Both the position numbers and the translations under genes were made by a program. A stretch of 8,162 bases of DNA from JACKJP01 sp050186955 (lineage in GTDB: Bacteria; Pseudomonadota; Alphaproteobacteria; Rhizobiales; Tepidamorphaceae): assembly GCA_050186955.1 (NCBI GenBank), contig JBFWXZ010000147.1, forward strand, positions 1-8,162, written 5' to 3'. The notes under the pieces are model-generated. The model was not told where the DNA came from. It worked only from the letters and a program-made list of their open reading frames with translations, and ran no database searches. Shown one piece after another: positions 1 through 5,948 of this stretch. The first letter of the stretch is position 1. Each line of letters opens with the position of its first letter.

Positions 1-603
1 GTCGTCGACCTGTTCGGGGCGCTGATGCGCGGGAGCGGCAAGACGACGGATTCCGCGCCGGTCCGGGTGGAGGTCGCCGGCGTGCCGATGTCGATCCCCG
101 CCAACATGATCCGCTATGCCGGGGAGCGCGGCGGCGCGCTGGAGCAGATCGACCTGTTCTTCCACTGGCCGAGCCTGTCCGGCTTCTCCGAGGAGCACGC
201 CCAGGCCTTCCGGCGCAGCGATGCCAACGCCCCCGTCATCCTCATGCGCGTTCTGGGGCCCGACAGCCGCCTGCCGCCCTCCGAGCGGCTCTACAGGATC
301 TACGAGGAGCTGTTCCAGGGCGCGCCGGTGGAAGGCCCCGGCGGGCTCACCGGCAGGCGGATCGCCCCCGGCCACGGCTATGACGGCGACATGATCTACT
401 ACCAGGCCGACAGCGACCGCCCCTATGTCGCGCGTTGCGGACAGGACGAGGCGGCGCCCGTTCCCTCATGCCTGCGCGAGGTGACCGTCAGCCCCGGGCT
501 TGCCGTGCACTATCGTTTCGGCAAGGGGTTGCTCGGCGACTGGCGGCAGGTCGACGCCGCCGTGGTGGCGCTTGTCGAGGCTTTCGTCGCGACCGCCAGA
601 TGA
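1..603 (+). CDS. Hypothetical protein, 3' part only (probably membrane-anchored)
   Basis: The reading frame is open from the first base of the window to a TGA at 601-603 (200 codons), so the gene probably starts upstream. The first in-frame ATG, at 25, has no Shine-Dalgarno sequence before it, and the preceding codons (VVDLFGAL) read like the end of a hydrophobic segment. The visible part is a soluble domain with the stretch VPMSIPANMIRY near the start, several aromatic residues (FFHWPSLSGF) and two cysteines at fragment residues 146 and 157 that could form a disulfide. I recall similar rhizobial proteins of unknown function with an N-terminal transmembrane helix and this kind of domain outside the membrane, but I cannot confirm that here. 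No catalytic motif is evident. The gene converges on the chemoreceptor gene with only 9 bp between the two stop codons. It is confidently coding; its function is unknown. Confidence 0.72.
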   Translation, partial: VVDLFGALMRGSGKTTDSAPVRVEVAGVPMSIPANMIRYAGERGGALEQIDLFFHWPSLSGFSEEHAQAFRRSDANAPVILMRVLGPDSRLPPSERLYRIYEELFQGAPVEGPGGLTGRRIAPGHGYDGDMIYYQADSDRPYVARCGQDEAAPVPSCLREVTVSPGLAVHYRFGKGLLGDWRQVDAAVVALVEAFVATAR

Positions 604-612
604 ACCCGCCGC

Positions 613-2106
613 TCAGACCTTGTAGGCGAGCCGCACCGCGCCCCAATGGCGCCCGCACAGCGTGATCGGCGCCGAGACGTCCTTCATCAGCGCGAATTTT
701 CCCCCGCCCATGTCGCGCCGGTAGGTCTGCAGCAGGAACGGCATCGTATTGCGCCCCGCTGCCAGCCCCACCTTGTCGGCGAAGATCCGACGATTGCGGC
801 AGTTGGCGGCGTTCCACACCGGGTCGTCGCCCTGCGGCTTGGAGAATTTCGCATTGTGGGTCGGCAGGTAGCCATTGTCGTCGACGGCGGCGCAGAAAAC
901 GAAGCGCTCGTCCTTGTCGAGCACCGGCTCCTGGATCGGCGGCAGCAGCCTGTCGGTGAGCGGCGTGAAGCGGGTCGTCACCTGCTCCGGATCGCTGCCC
1001 GGCACCGCCTCGTAGTGCCGGTCGAACAGATCGTCCTCGCTCGCCTGCCCGGAATCGATCGCCTGCTGCAGCGCCGTCTCGATCCGGTGCGCGACTTCCT
1101 GCACAAGCTCTATCGGCATCGTGTCGTCGGTATCGATGCCGCAGGTGGCGGTGCGGCCGACGAGCCGGTCGAGCCGGTCGACCATCGTGCCGATGCGCGA
1201 TCCGGCTTCCTTGAGCTGGCCGAAGGCGCCGTCCGCGCGCTCCCTCATCTCCCCCACCGAAACGGAGAGGTACTCGGCGCTGGCATCGATCTCCTCGACG
1301 CCCTTGGAGACGAATCCGCAGGCGCTGACGATGTTGCTGATCGTCGCCGGCAGCGAGCCGACGGCGGATGACAGCTTCTCCATCGAGCCGCGGACGCCGT
1401 CGACGAAGCCGACGGCGGATTCCCCCTGCCCGATCAGGGCGTCGGCCTCCTGGCCGAGGCTCGACAGCGCGTTGTCGATCTCTGCGGTGGCCCGCGTCGT
1501 CTCGGTCGCCAGCGCCTTGACCTCCTGCGCCACCACCGCGAAGCCCTTGCCGGCCTCGCCGGCGCGCGCCGCCTCGATGGTCGCATTGAGCGCCAGAAGG
1601 TTGGTCTGCCGGGCGATCTGGTCGATGGAACGGGAGAAGGCGGCGACGCCTTCCAGCGCGCCGCGCAGCCCCTCGAGCCGCGCATTGATGGCGGTGACCG
1701 CCTCGACGAGCGCGTTGATGTCTCTCGAGGCCTGCCCGAGGGCCGCCTCTGAATCCTTCGCCGACTGGGTGGAGTCGACGGCATCCTTCGTCGCCTCCTC
1801 CATCGCCTCGCGCATGCTGGCGGCACGGCTGCGGTTCTCTTCCGCCTCGGCGGCGAGTTCCTCGAAGCGCGAACAGACGGATTCGACGGCGCCCACAGAA
1901 CCCGCGAGCCCGCCCGAGGCGTCGGCCATGCCGATGCTGGTCTCGTTGAGATCGTGGGCGAGCGACTTCAGCAGTTCCTGCCGGGCGTCTTCAGCATCGT
2001 TTGCCGCTTCGGCGACGCGCACCGCGACGGCGGGCTGATCGCCCGCAGCATCGTCATTCTCGGCCGCGACCTCGTCGCGCCGGAAACGAAGAACCGTGGA
2101 AAGCAT
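613..2106 (-). CDS. Methyl-accepting chemotaxis protein, soluble, with C-terminal sensory-like domain
   Basis: This 497-residue chemoreceptor should signal through CheW and CheA to the flagellar motor or a related output. The diagnostic hairpin-tip sequence lies at about residues 164-200: IARQTNLLALNATIEAARAG followed by GKGFAVVAQEVKALA. Long alanine- and glutamate-rich helices on either side (about 40-320) fit the methylation and coiled-coil bundle. There is no hydrophobic stretch long enough to span the membrane and no HAMP domain, so the protein is probably cytoplasmic. After the signalling region comes a conserved domain (about 330-497) with NGYLPTHN, CRNRRIF, FLLQTYRRDMGGG and SAPITLCGRHWGAVRLAY. 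I recall the same tail in other proteobacterial chemoreceptors; the ending resembles a PAS/Cache-like fold, which is inference. No CheR-binding pentapeptide is seen at the C-terminus. The ATG start is supported by a GGAG 10 nt upstream. The ligand is unknown. Confidence 0.93.
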   Translation of the reverse strand: MLSTVLRFRRDEVAAENDDAAGDQPAVAVRVAEAANDAEDARQELLKSLAHDLNETSIGMADASGGLAGSVGAVESVCSRFEELAAEAEENRSRAASMREAMEEATKDAVDSTQSAKDSEAALGQASRDINALVEAVTAINARLEGLRGALEGVAAFSRSIDQIARQTNLLALNATIEAARAGEAGKGFAVVAQEVKALATETTRATAEIDNALSSLGQEADALIGQGESAVGFVDGVRGSMEKLSSAVGSLPATISNIVSACGFVSKGVEEIDASAEYLSVSVGEMRERADGAFGQLKEAGSRIGTMVDRLDRLVGRTATCGIDTDDTMPIELVQEVAHRIETALQQAIDSGQASEDDLFDRHYEAVPGSDPEQVTTRFTPLTDRLLPPIQEPVLDKDERFVFCAAVDDNGYLPTHNAKFSKPQGDDPVWNAANCRNRRIFADKVGLAAGRNTMPFLLQTYRRDMGGGKFALMKDVSAPITLCGRHWGAVRLAYKV

Positions 2107-2116
2107 GTTTCTTGCA

Positions 2117-2120
2117 CTCC
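2117..2120 (-). promoter_or_regulatory. Ribosome binding site of the chemoreceptor gene
   Basis: The minus strand reads GGAG 10 nt before the ATG at 2106. It supports that start and the absence of an N-terminal membrane anchor. Confidence 0.55.
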
Positions 2121-2162
2121 GCTAGCCGATCCAATCTTTGCGGAGTTGCTTAATATTTTGCG

Positions 2163-2204
2163 AAAAATGGCGGCTTTCGGCGGGAAATACCGCGTTTGCC
2201 GCCA
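2163..2204 (-). terminator. Rho-independent terminator after the cysE-DUF3126 genes
   Basis: Read on the minus strand, TGGCGGC (2198-2204) pairs perfectly with GCCGCCA (2168-2174), and five T residues follow at once (2163-2167). The interior holds a nested GCGG/CCGC stem, which gives a branched or extended hairpin. The T-run is present only in the minus direction, so the signal is one-directional. It lies 65 nt beyond the stop of the DUF3126-type gene and 57 nt before the chemoreceptor start. It most simply ends the cysE-DUF3126 transcript and insulates the chemoreceptor gene. If a chemoreceptor promoter lies upstream of it (see the TATAAT at 2216-2221), it would instead act as a leader attenuator. 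Confidence 0.6.
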
Positions 2205-2215
2205 CTTAGAGCAGC

Positions 2216-2221
2216 ATTATA
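2216..2221 (-). promoter_or_regulatory. Possible -10 box (TATAAT) upstream of the chemoreceptor gene
   Basis: The minus strand carries a perfect TATAAT here, in AT-rich DNA 110 nt before the chemoreceptor start. No good -35 box lies 16-18 bp upstream; that space is filled by an inverted repeat (2222-2241). Transcription from here would run straight into the terminator-like hairpin at 2163-2204, so a chance match in AT-rich sequence remains possible. Confidence 0.25.
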
Positions 2222-2241
2222 CTATCTTCGATAGAAGATAG
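2222..2241. repeat. Perfect 8-bp inverted repeat with 4-nt spacer (possible operator)
   Basis: CTATCTTC (2222-2229) and GAAGATAG (2234-2241) are exact inverted copies separated by GATA. The repeat begins 28 bp beyond the stop of the DUF3126-type gene. No T-run follows in either direction, so it is not a typical terminator. It directly abuts a minus-strand TATAAT at 2216-2221 and fills the space where a promoter spacer would lie, which is where repressors often bind. An mRNA 3'-end hairpin of the cysE-DUF3126 transcript is the main alternative. Confidence 0.45.
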
Positions 2242-2268
2242 ACTTTAAATAATACCTTTGATTGAATT

Positions 2269-2478
2269 CTATTCGAGGTCGATGTCGAGGATCGCCATCT
2301 GGAAGTTGTAGCTCAACTCGCCCTCATCCTCGTCCTTGAACAGCACGCCGAGAAACTCGTCGCCCAGATAAACCTCGGCGGAATCGTCCTTGCGCGGACG
2401 CGCGCGCACGCTCAAAGCGGGGTTCTGGAACGTCTTCTTGAAAAAGGCTTCGAGCTTGACGATCTCGCTGCGGTCCAT
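2269..2478 (-). CDS. DUF3126 family protein (69 aa)
   Basis: This small acidic protein of 69 residues starts MDRSEIVKLEAFFKKTF and ends FQMAILDIDLE. The whole length matches what I recall of the DUF3126 family (about 70 residues, alphaproteobacteria), including the RPRKDDSAEVYLGDEFLGVL core and the MAILDIDL ending. No enzyme motif, metal site or membrane segment is visible, and the family function is unknown. The ATG at 2478 is set by a strong GGAGG Shine-Dalgarno (2488-2492) 9 nt upstream. A longer same-frame reading exists upstream but overlaps cysE and has no such signal. The gene follows cysE by 74 bp on the same strand, so it is probably cotranscribed and may be linked to cysteine or sulfur metabolism; that link rests only on position. 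Confidence 0.88.
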   Translation of the reverse strand: MDRSEIVKLEAFFKKTFQNPALSVRARPRKDDSAEVYLGDEFLGVLFKDEDEGELSYNFQMAILDIDLE

Positions 2479-2487
2479 GGAATCTGG

Positions 2488-2492
2488 CCTCC
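2488..2492 (-). promoter_or_regulatory. Strong ribosome binding site of the DUF3126-type gene
   Basis: GGAGG on the minus strand, 9 nt before the ATG at 2478. It decides the start and indicates efficient, independent translation initiation after cysE. Confidence 0.7.
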
Positions 2493-2508
2493 GTGATTGC
2501 GTGCGGAC

Positions 2509-2529
2509 GCGCGGCCGCAAGGGCCGCGC
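2509..2529 (-). repeat. GC-rich hairpin between cysE and the DUF3126-type gene
   Basis: GCGCGGCC (2509-2516) and GGCCGCGC (2522-2529) form a perfect 8-bp inverted repeat with a 5-nt loop. It lies 23 bp after the cysE stop and 30 bp before the next start. No T-run follows on the minus strand, so full termination is unlikely. It could protect the cysE mRNA 3' end, mark a processing site, or partly reduce readthrough. In DNA this GC-rich, chance is also possible. Confidence 0.4.
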
Positions 2530-2552
2530 CGTTGTTCGGGTCGTTGGGGGTT

Positions 2553-3377
2553 TTAGGCGTCGCCGATGGAATGGTCCATACTGCGCGCGGGTTCGCTGCA
2601 GCCGGCCTCGCCGACGATCCTGGCCGGCACGCCCGCCACCGTCTTGCACGGCGGCACGGGCTTCAGCACCACCGAGCCGGCCGCCACCCGCGAGCAGGCG
2701 CCGATCTCGATATTGCCGATGATCTCGGCGCCGGCGCCGATCAGGACGCCGCGGCGGATCTTCGGATGGCGGTCGCCACCCTCCTTGCCGGTGCCGCCCA
2801 GCGTCACGTTCTGCAGGATCGACACGTCGTCCTCGACCACCGCGGTGCCGCCGATGACGACGCCCGTCGCGTGGTCGATGAAGATTCCCCGGCCGAGCCT
2901 CGCCGGCGGCTGGATGTCGACCTGGAACACCGCCGACGACCGGCTCTGCAGGTAGAGGGCGAAATCCTCGCGGCCCGAGTTCCACAGCCAATGCGCCAGG
3001 CGATGCGCCTGGATGGCGTGGAAGCCCTTGAAGTAGAGCACCGGCTCGATATAGCGCGTGCAGGCGGGATCGCGGTCGAAAACCGCCACGATATCGGCCC
3101 GGATGTCCTCGCTGCGGGCCGGCTCGTCGGCGAACATGTCGCCGAAGGCGCGGCGGATCAGCTCGGCGCCGACGTCGTCATGGTCGAGCCGCGCCGCGAT
3201 GCGGTCGGCCACCGCGTCCTCGAGCCGCGCATTGTTGAGGATCGTCGAAAACACGAAGCTGGCGAGGACGGGCTCGCTGCGGACGATGTCTTCCGCCTCG
3301 GCGCGCACCCGGTCCCAGACCGGATCGCAGCTCGTAACGGAACCGTAGGCCGTCACCGTCTTCTCGGAACTCCGCAT
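2553..3377 (-). CDS. cysE: Serine O-acetyltransferase CysE
   Basis: CysE transfers the acetyl group of acetyl-CoA to L-serine, giving O-acetylserine, the carbon acceptor for cysteine synthesis in the cytoplasm. The 274-residue protein has an alpha-helical N-terminal half, then a left-handed beta-helix of hexapeptide repeats (about 148-255). Residues equivalent to the E. coli active site are present and correctly spaced: Asp103 (in DRDPA), Asp168-His169 (FIDHATG) and His204 (GGDRHPKI). The GGTGKEGGDRHPKI loop is typical. I chose the ATG at 3377 because AGAGGA lies 6 nt upstream; an in-frame ATG at 3392 would add MRGYA but has no Shine-Dalgarno. The tail ends in SIGDA, without the terminal isoleucine that in E. 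coli inserts into the CysK active site. It is flanked by an alpha/beta hydrolase upstream and the DUF3126-type gene downstream on the same strand. Confidence 0.95.
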   Translation of the reverse strand: MRSSEKTVTAYGSVTSCDPVWDRVRAEAEDIVRSEPVLASFVFSTILNNARLEDAVADRIAARLDHDDVGAELIRRAFGDMFADEPARSEDIRADIVAVFDRDPACTRYIEPVLYFKGFHAIQAHRLAHWLWNSGREDFALYLQSRSSAVFQVDIQPPARLGRGIFIDHATGVVIGGTAVVEDDVSILQNVTLGGTGKEGGDRHPKIRRGVLIGAGAEIIGNIEIGACSRVAAGSVVLKPVPPCKTVAGVPARIVGEAGCSEPARSMDHSIGDA

Positions 3378-3550
3378 GGCGTATCCTCTCATGGGTTCAC
3401 GCGCATCTCGCGAGCCATCGGGGCAAGGCGAGCCGTCATCCTAACATAGGAAGGCCGGCCGCCGTAACCAGAGCGTCCCGGCGCACATGCCGTTGAATCG
3501 CGATCCTAGCTCCCAACCGTAAACATTTGATGGGATTCGGCCTTCCCTTC
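3378..3550. other. Intergenic gap upstream of cysE
   Basis: This 173-bp stretch lies between the stop of the alpha/beta hydrolase and the cysE start, both on the minus strand. It contains the cysE ribosome binding site. A weak -10-like TATGTT (minus strand, near 3445-3450) has no matching -35 box. There is no terminator with a T-run after the hydrolase. The length suggests cysE has its own promoter, but I cannot place it. Confidence 0.4.
3384..3389 (-). promoter_or_regulatory. Ribosome binding site that sets the cysE start
   Basis: AGAGGA on the minus strand, 6 nt before the ATG at 3377. It overlaps the codons just after the alternative ATG at 3392, so the downstream start is favoured. Confidence 0.6.
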
Positions 3551-4318
3551 TCACGGCCGGCGGTGGAGGAATTCCAGCACCGCCTGCTTGTAGGCCCTGT
3601 CGCCGACGGCGCGCATATGGTCGCGGCGCGGAATGACGAAACCCTCGCCCTTGGGCATCAGCGCCGCGAGCCTTTCCGGATCGCCGGCGATCTCGTCCAG
3701 TTCGCCGACGCAGACGAGAACCGGCGTCTCCAGCGCCTCCAGCCATTCCCGCTCGATGGGCGGCCGCCCGGAGCGCATGCAGGCGGCGAGCGCCGCCAGA
3801 TCGCCGCCGGTCTGCTCCGCGAAGCGTCGGAACTCGCGGCCGGTCGGGTCGCTGACATCCTCCATCGACGCCGCCTCCAGCGCGTCGGCGATCGCCGTCG
3901 ACTGCCCGACGCCCTCGATGAGCGCGTCGCCGAGCCCGCCGAGGACCGCGCTGCGCACCCGTTCGGGGTGCCGGACCGACAGGAACGCGGTGATCCGCGC
4001 GCCCATCGAATAGCCCATCACGTCGGCGCGCCCGATACCGAGGTGGTCGAGCAGCCGGCGGGCGTCCTCCGCCATCATCGGCGCCTCGTAGACCGCCGGG
4101 TCGTGCGGCTTGCCGCTCTTGCCGTGCCCGCGATTGTCGATGGTGACGACCTGGCGTCCGTCGCCGGTCAGCGTGTGGACCCAGCCCGGACCGAACCAGT
4201 TCGTCTGCGCGTTCGAGGCGAATCCGTGGATCAGCAGGATCGGCTCGCCCTCGCCGCTCACCGTGTAGGCGATCTCGATGCCGTCGGAATCGAAGCGCCC
4301 GTTCGTCGTCTCGCTCAT
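3551..4318 (-). CDS. Alpha/beta hydrolase
   Basis: This 255-residue soluble hydrolase has the full catalytic set of the alpha/beta-hydrolase fold: the HGF oxyanion segment at 31-33, DNRGHGKSGKP at 61-71, the nucleophile elbow GYSMG with Ser104, the acid in GELDE (Asp208), and the base in RRDHMRAVGD (His234). Length and layout fit esterase and enol-lactonase-like members, but substrate specificity cannot be read from the sequence. No signal peptide is present, so it is likely cytoplasmic. The ATG at 4318 lacks a strong Shine-Dalgarno; a possible promoter lies at 4358-4385. It is 173 bp upstream of cysE on the same strand. I recall this hydrolase-cysE-DUF3126 order in other rhizobial genomes, so the neighbourhood looks ancestral; a role in sulfur metabolism is not shown. 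Confidence 0.93.
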   Translation of the reverse strand: MSETTNGRFDSDGIEIAYTVSGEGEPILLIHGFASNAQTNWFGPGWVHTLTGDGRQVVTIDNRGHGKSGKPHDPAVYEAPMMAEDARRLLDHLGIGRADVMGYSMGARITAFLSVRHPERVRSAVLGGLGDALIEGVGQSTAIADALEAASMEDVSDPTGREFRRFAEQTGGDLAALAACMRSGRPPIEREWLEALETPVLVCVGELDEIAGDPERLAALMPKGEGFVIPRRDHMRAVGDRAYKQAVLEFLHRRP

Positions 4319-4357
4319 GCAGGGACCGCCGCCTGGTTGGCCGGAAGGAACGGCGGG

Positions 4358-4385
4358 ACTGTAGCGTCTCGATCACCATACGCAA
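4358..4385 (-). promoter_or_regulatory. Candidate promoter of the alpha/beta hydrolase
   Basis: The minus strand reads TTGCGT (4380-4385), 16 bp, then TACAGT (4358-4363). Each box resembles the sigma-70-type consensus only partly. The expected start of transcription would give a leader of about 30-35 nt before the ATG at 4318. It sits in the divergent gap opposite the promoter candidate for the zinc-finger gene. Confidence 0.35.
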
Positions 4386-4413
4386 TCCCGCCCCCTGTCG
4401 CGCACTTCGCCCT

Positions 4414-4441
4414 TTGACCCGCCCCGTCGAGCCGCTATTGT
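4414..4441 (+). promoter_or_regulatory. Candidate promoter of the zinc-finger / monooxygenase genes
   Basis: TTGACC (4414-4419, five of six consensus bases) is followed after 16 bp by TATTGT (4436-4441, four of six). The predicted transcript would start near 4448, about 35 nt before the ATG at 4483, leaving room for the GGAG ribosome binding site at 4474-4477. It is the best-formed promoter in the window apart from the TTGACA at the right edge. Confidence 0.45.
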
Positions 4442-4482
4442 CTCGGCCGCAACCGACCTTTCGGGAAGCCACCGGAGACATC

Positions 4483-4722
4483 ATGGCCGACAAGGCAATT
4501 CCGCATTTCCACAATTCCGCCGGCCATCGCGTCATCACCATCGGCGCCAGCGAATTCCAGTGCATCGGCGCGAAGCCGCCCTACGACCATCCCCACGTCT
4601 TCCTCGACATGGGCGAGGACCGAGAGATCGTCTGCCCCTACTGCTCGACGCTCTACCGCCACGACGGCCGCCTCAAGGCGACCGAATCGAGCCCGTCGGA
4701 CTGCACCTACAACGGTCTCTGA
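4483..4722 (+). CDS. CHCC zinc-finger domain protein (NDUFS6-like)
   Basis: This 79-residue protein is nearly all one zf-CHCC domain. The expected zinc ligands are Cys27 (EFQCIGAKPP), His36 (DHPHVFLDM), Cys51 and Cys54 (VCPYCSTLYRH); a further Cys74 lies near the end. The HP-VFLD-G----VCPYCSTLY signature matches the family that includes mitochondrial complex I accessory subunit NDUFS6 and its alphaproteobacterial homologues. A role in respiratory complex I assembly or stability is therefore plausible, but no nuo genes are in this window. The ATG at 4483 is preceded by GGAG (4474-4477). An upstream in-frame ATG at 4414 overlaps the candidate promoter and lacks a ribosome site. The monooxygenase gene follows after 16 bp, so the two are probably cotranscribed. 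Confidence 0.92.
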   Translation: MADKAIPHFHNSAGHRVITIGASEFQCIGAKPPYDHPHVFLDMGEDREIVCPYCSTLYRHDGRLKATESSPSDCTYNGL

Positions 4723-4738
4723 CCGTCTTTCCCGCCGC

Positions 4739-5926
4739 ATGACGACGCCGGAGCACCGCCGCATCGTCGTCGCCGGCGGCGGCATAGCCGGCCTTTCCGC
4801 CGCCATCTTCGCCGCCCGCGCCGGTTTCAGCCCCCACGTCCTCGAACAGGCCCCGGCGATCCGCGAGTTCGGCGCCGGGCTGCAACTCACCCCCAATGCC
4901 GGCAAGGCGCTGGCCGCCGCCGGGCTGGAGGACGAGGTCGCGGCGGCCGCGTTCGAGCCCCGACACCTGACGATTCTCGACGCCGCGAGCGGCCGCGAGC
5001 TGCGGCAGCTCCCGCTCGGCCGCCACTTCGCCGAGCGCTACGGCGCGCCCTATCGCGTCGTCCACCGGCCGGCGCTGATCGCCGTGCTGGAAAAGGCCGT
5101 GCGCGCGAGCACCGACATCGCGCTGGAGCTCGACACCAGGGTCGACGCCATCGCCCCGCATGCGCGCGGCGTCACCGTCATGGCCGCGACCGGCCGCGCG
5201 ATCCGCGAGATCGTCGCCGGCGGCCTCGTCGGCGCCGACGGGCTGCGCTCCACCGTGCGGCAATGGCTCGTCGGCGACGGCGACCCGCGGCCGGCAGGCT
5301 ACGTCGCCTGGCGCGGCATGGCCGACCCCGACGCCTTCGACGACCCCCGGCAGAAGACCGGCGTCTGCCTGTGGCTGTCGGGCGCGTATCACGTGGTCGC
5401 CTACCCGCTCGGCCCGGCGGGCAAGGTCAACATCGTCGCGGTGACGAAGGACGCCTGGACCGGCGACGACTGGAACGCGCCGGGCGACAGGACGGAGATC
5501 ACGAGACGCTTCGAGGCGGCGCCGGCGCCGCTGCGGGCGCTGATCGCCGCCGGCGCGGGCTGGCGCAGATGGAGCCTCGCCGACCGGCCGCCGCTGGCGC
5601 GCTGGGGCGAAGGCGCGGTGACGCTCGCCGGCGACGCCGCCCACCCCGCCCTGCCCTTTGCCGGCCAGGGCGCGGCCATGGCGCTGGAGGACGCCGCCGT
5701 GCTCGGCGCGGCGCTGCGGCAGAAGGGCGCGATAGAGCCCGCCTTCCGCGCCTACGAGGCGCGCCGCCGCAAGCGCACCCGCGACGTCTGGGCGCTGTCG
5801 CGGCGCAATGCGAGCATCTACCACGCGCGGGGTCCGCTGGCGCTCGCCCGCGATATCGGCATGAACCTGCTCAGCCCGGACACCGTCCTCGACCGGCAAT
5901 GGTGGGTCTACGACTGGCGGCCCTGA
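4739..5926 (+). CDS. FAD-dependent monooxygenase (salicylate hydroxylase / UbiH-like class)
   Basis: This 395-residue flavoprotein belongs to the single-component, NAD(P)H-dependent aromatic hydroxylases. The FAD-binding Rossmann motif GGGIAG is at 13-18 with the ribose-binding Glu36 in HVLEQ; the DG motif GADGLRS is at 165-171; the GD motif LAGDAAHP is at 297-303, followed by FAGQGAAMALEDA. The AHPALPFAGQGAAMALEDA segment is typical of salicylate and 3-hydroxybenzoate hydroxylase-like proteins. The aromatic substrate cannot be deduced, and the ubiquinone hydroxylases share these motifs. No signal peptide or membrane anchor is evident. The ATG at 4739 has no clear Shine-Dalgarno and no alternative start upstream; with only 16 bp after the zinc-finger stop, translation may depend on coupling. 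The gene converges on the peptidase gene 22 bp away. Confidence 0.93.
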   Translation: MTTPEHRRIVVAGGGIAGLSAAIFAARAGFSPHVLEQAPAIREFGAGLQLTPNAGKALAAAGLEDEVAAAAFEPRHLTILDAASGRELRQLPLGRHFAERYGAPYRVVHRPALIAVLEKAVRASTDIALELDTRVDAIAPHARGVTVMAATGRAIREIVAGGLVGADGLRSTVRQWLVGDGDPRPAGYVAWRGMADPDAFDDPRQKTGVCLWLSGAYHVVAYPLGPAGKVNIVAVTKDAWTGDDWNAPGDRTEITRRFEAAPAPLRALIAAGAGWRRWSLADRPPLARWGEGAVTLAGDAAHPALPFAGQGAAMALEDAAVLGAALRQKGAIEPAFRAYEARRRKRTRDVWALSRRNASIYHARGPLALARDIGMNLLSPDTVLDRQWWVYDWRP

Positions 5927-5928
5927 TC

Positions 5929-5945
5929 CCGGCTGACCTTGCCGG
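5929..5945. repeat. Short hairpin between convergent genes
   Basis: CCGGC (5929-5933) and GCCGG (5941-5945) are inverted copies around a 7-nt spacer. They fill most of the 22-bp gap between the convergent monooxygenase and peptidase genes. There is no T-run on either side. It might act as a weak two-way stop signal, or be chance in GC-rich DNA. Confidence 0.2.
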
Positions 5946-5948
5946 CGA

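Noticed and set aside
1121..2038. A 305-codon plus-strand open frame opposite the chemoreceptor
   Set aside because: The Ser/Ala-rich translation is the expected antisense of an Ala/Glu-rich coiled coil. There is no ribosome site or domain.
2479..2991. Upstream extension of the DUF3126 frame into cysE
   Set aside because: The added part is a low-complexity shadow of cysE; the ATG at 2478 has a strong GGAGG and matches the family length.
3454..3461. The palindrome GGCCGGCC upstream of cysE
   Set aside because: Eight-base GC palindromes are expected by chance in DNA of this composition and there is no second copy nearby.
3441..4565. A 374-codon minus-strand open frame across the hydrolase and the divergent gap
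   Set aside because: It is an arginine-rich shadow of the hydrolase in another frame and runs through both candidate promoters and the start of the zinc-finger gene.
4673..5899. A 408-codon open frame on the minus strand opposite the monooxygenase
   Set aside because: Its translation is low-complexity, rich in Arg, Ala, Gly and Val, with no recognisable motif. It mirrors the third-position GC bias of the plus-strand gene, which has a full set of FAD motifs.
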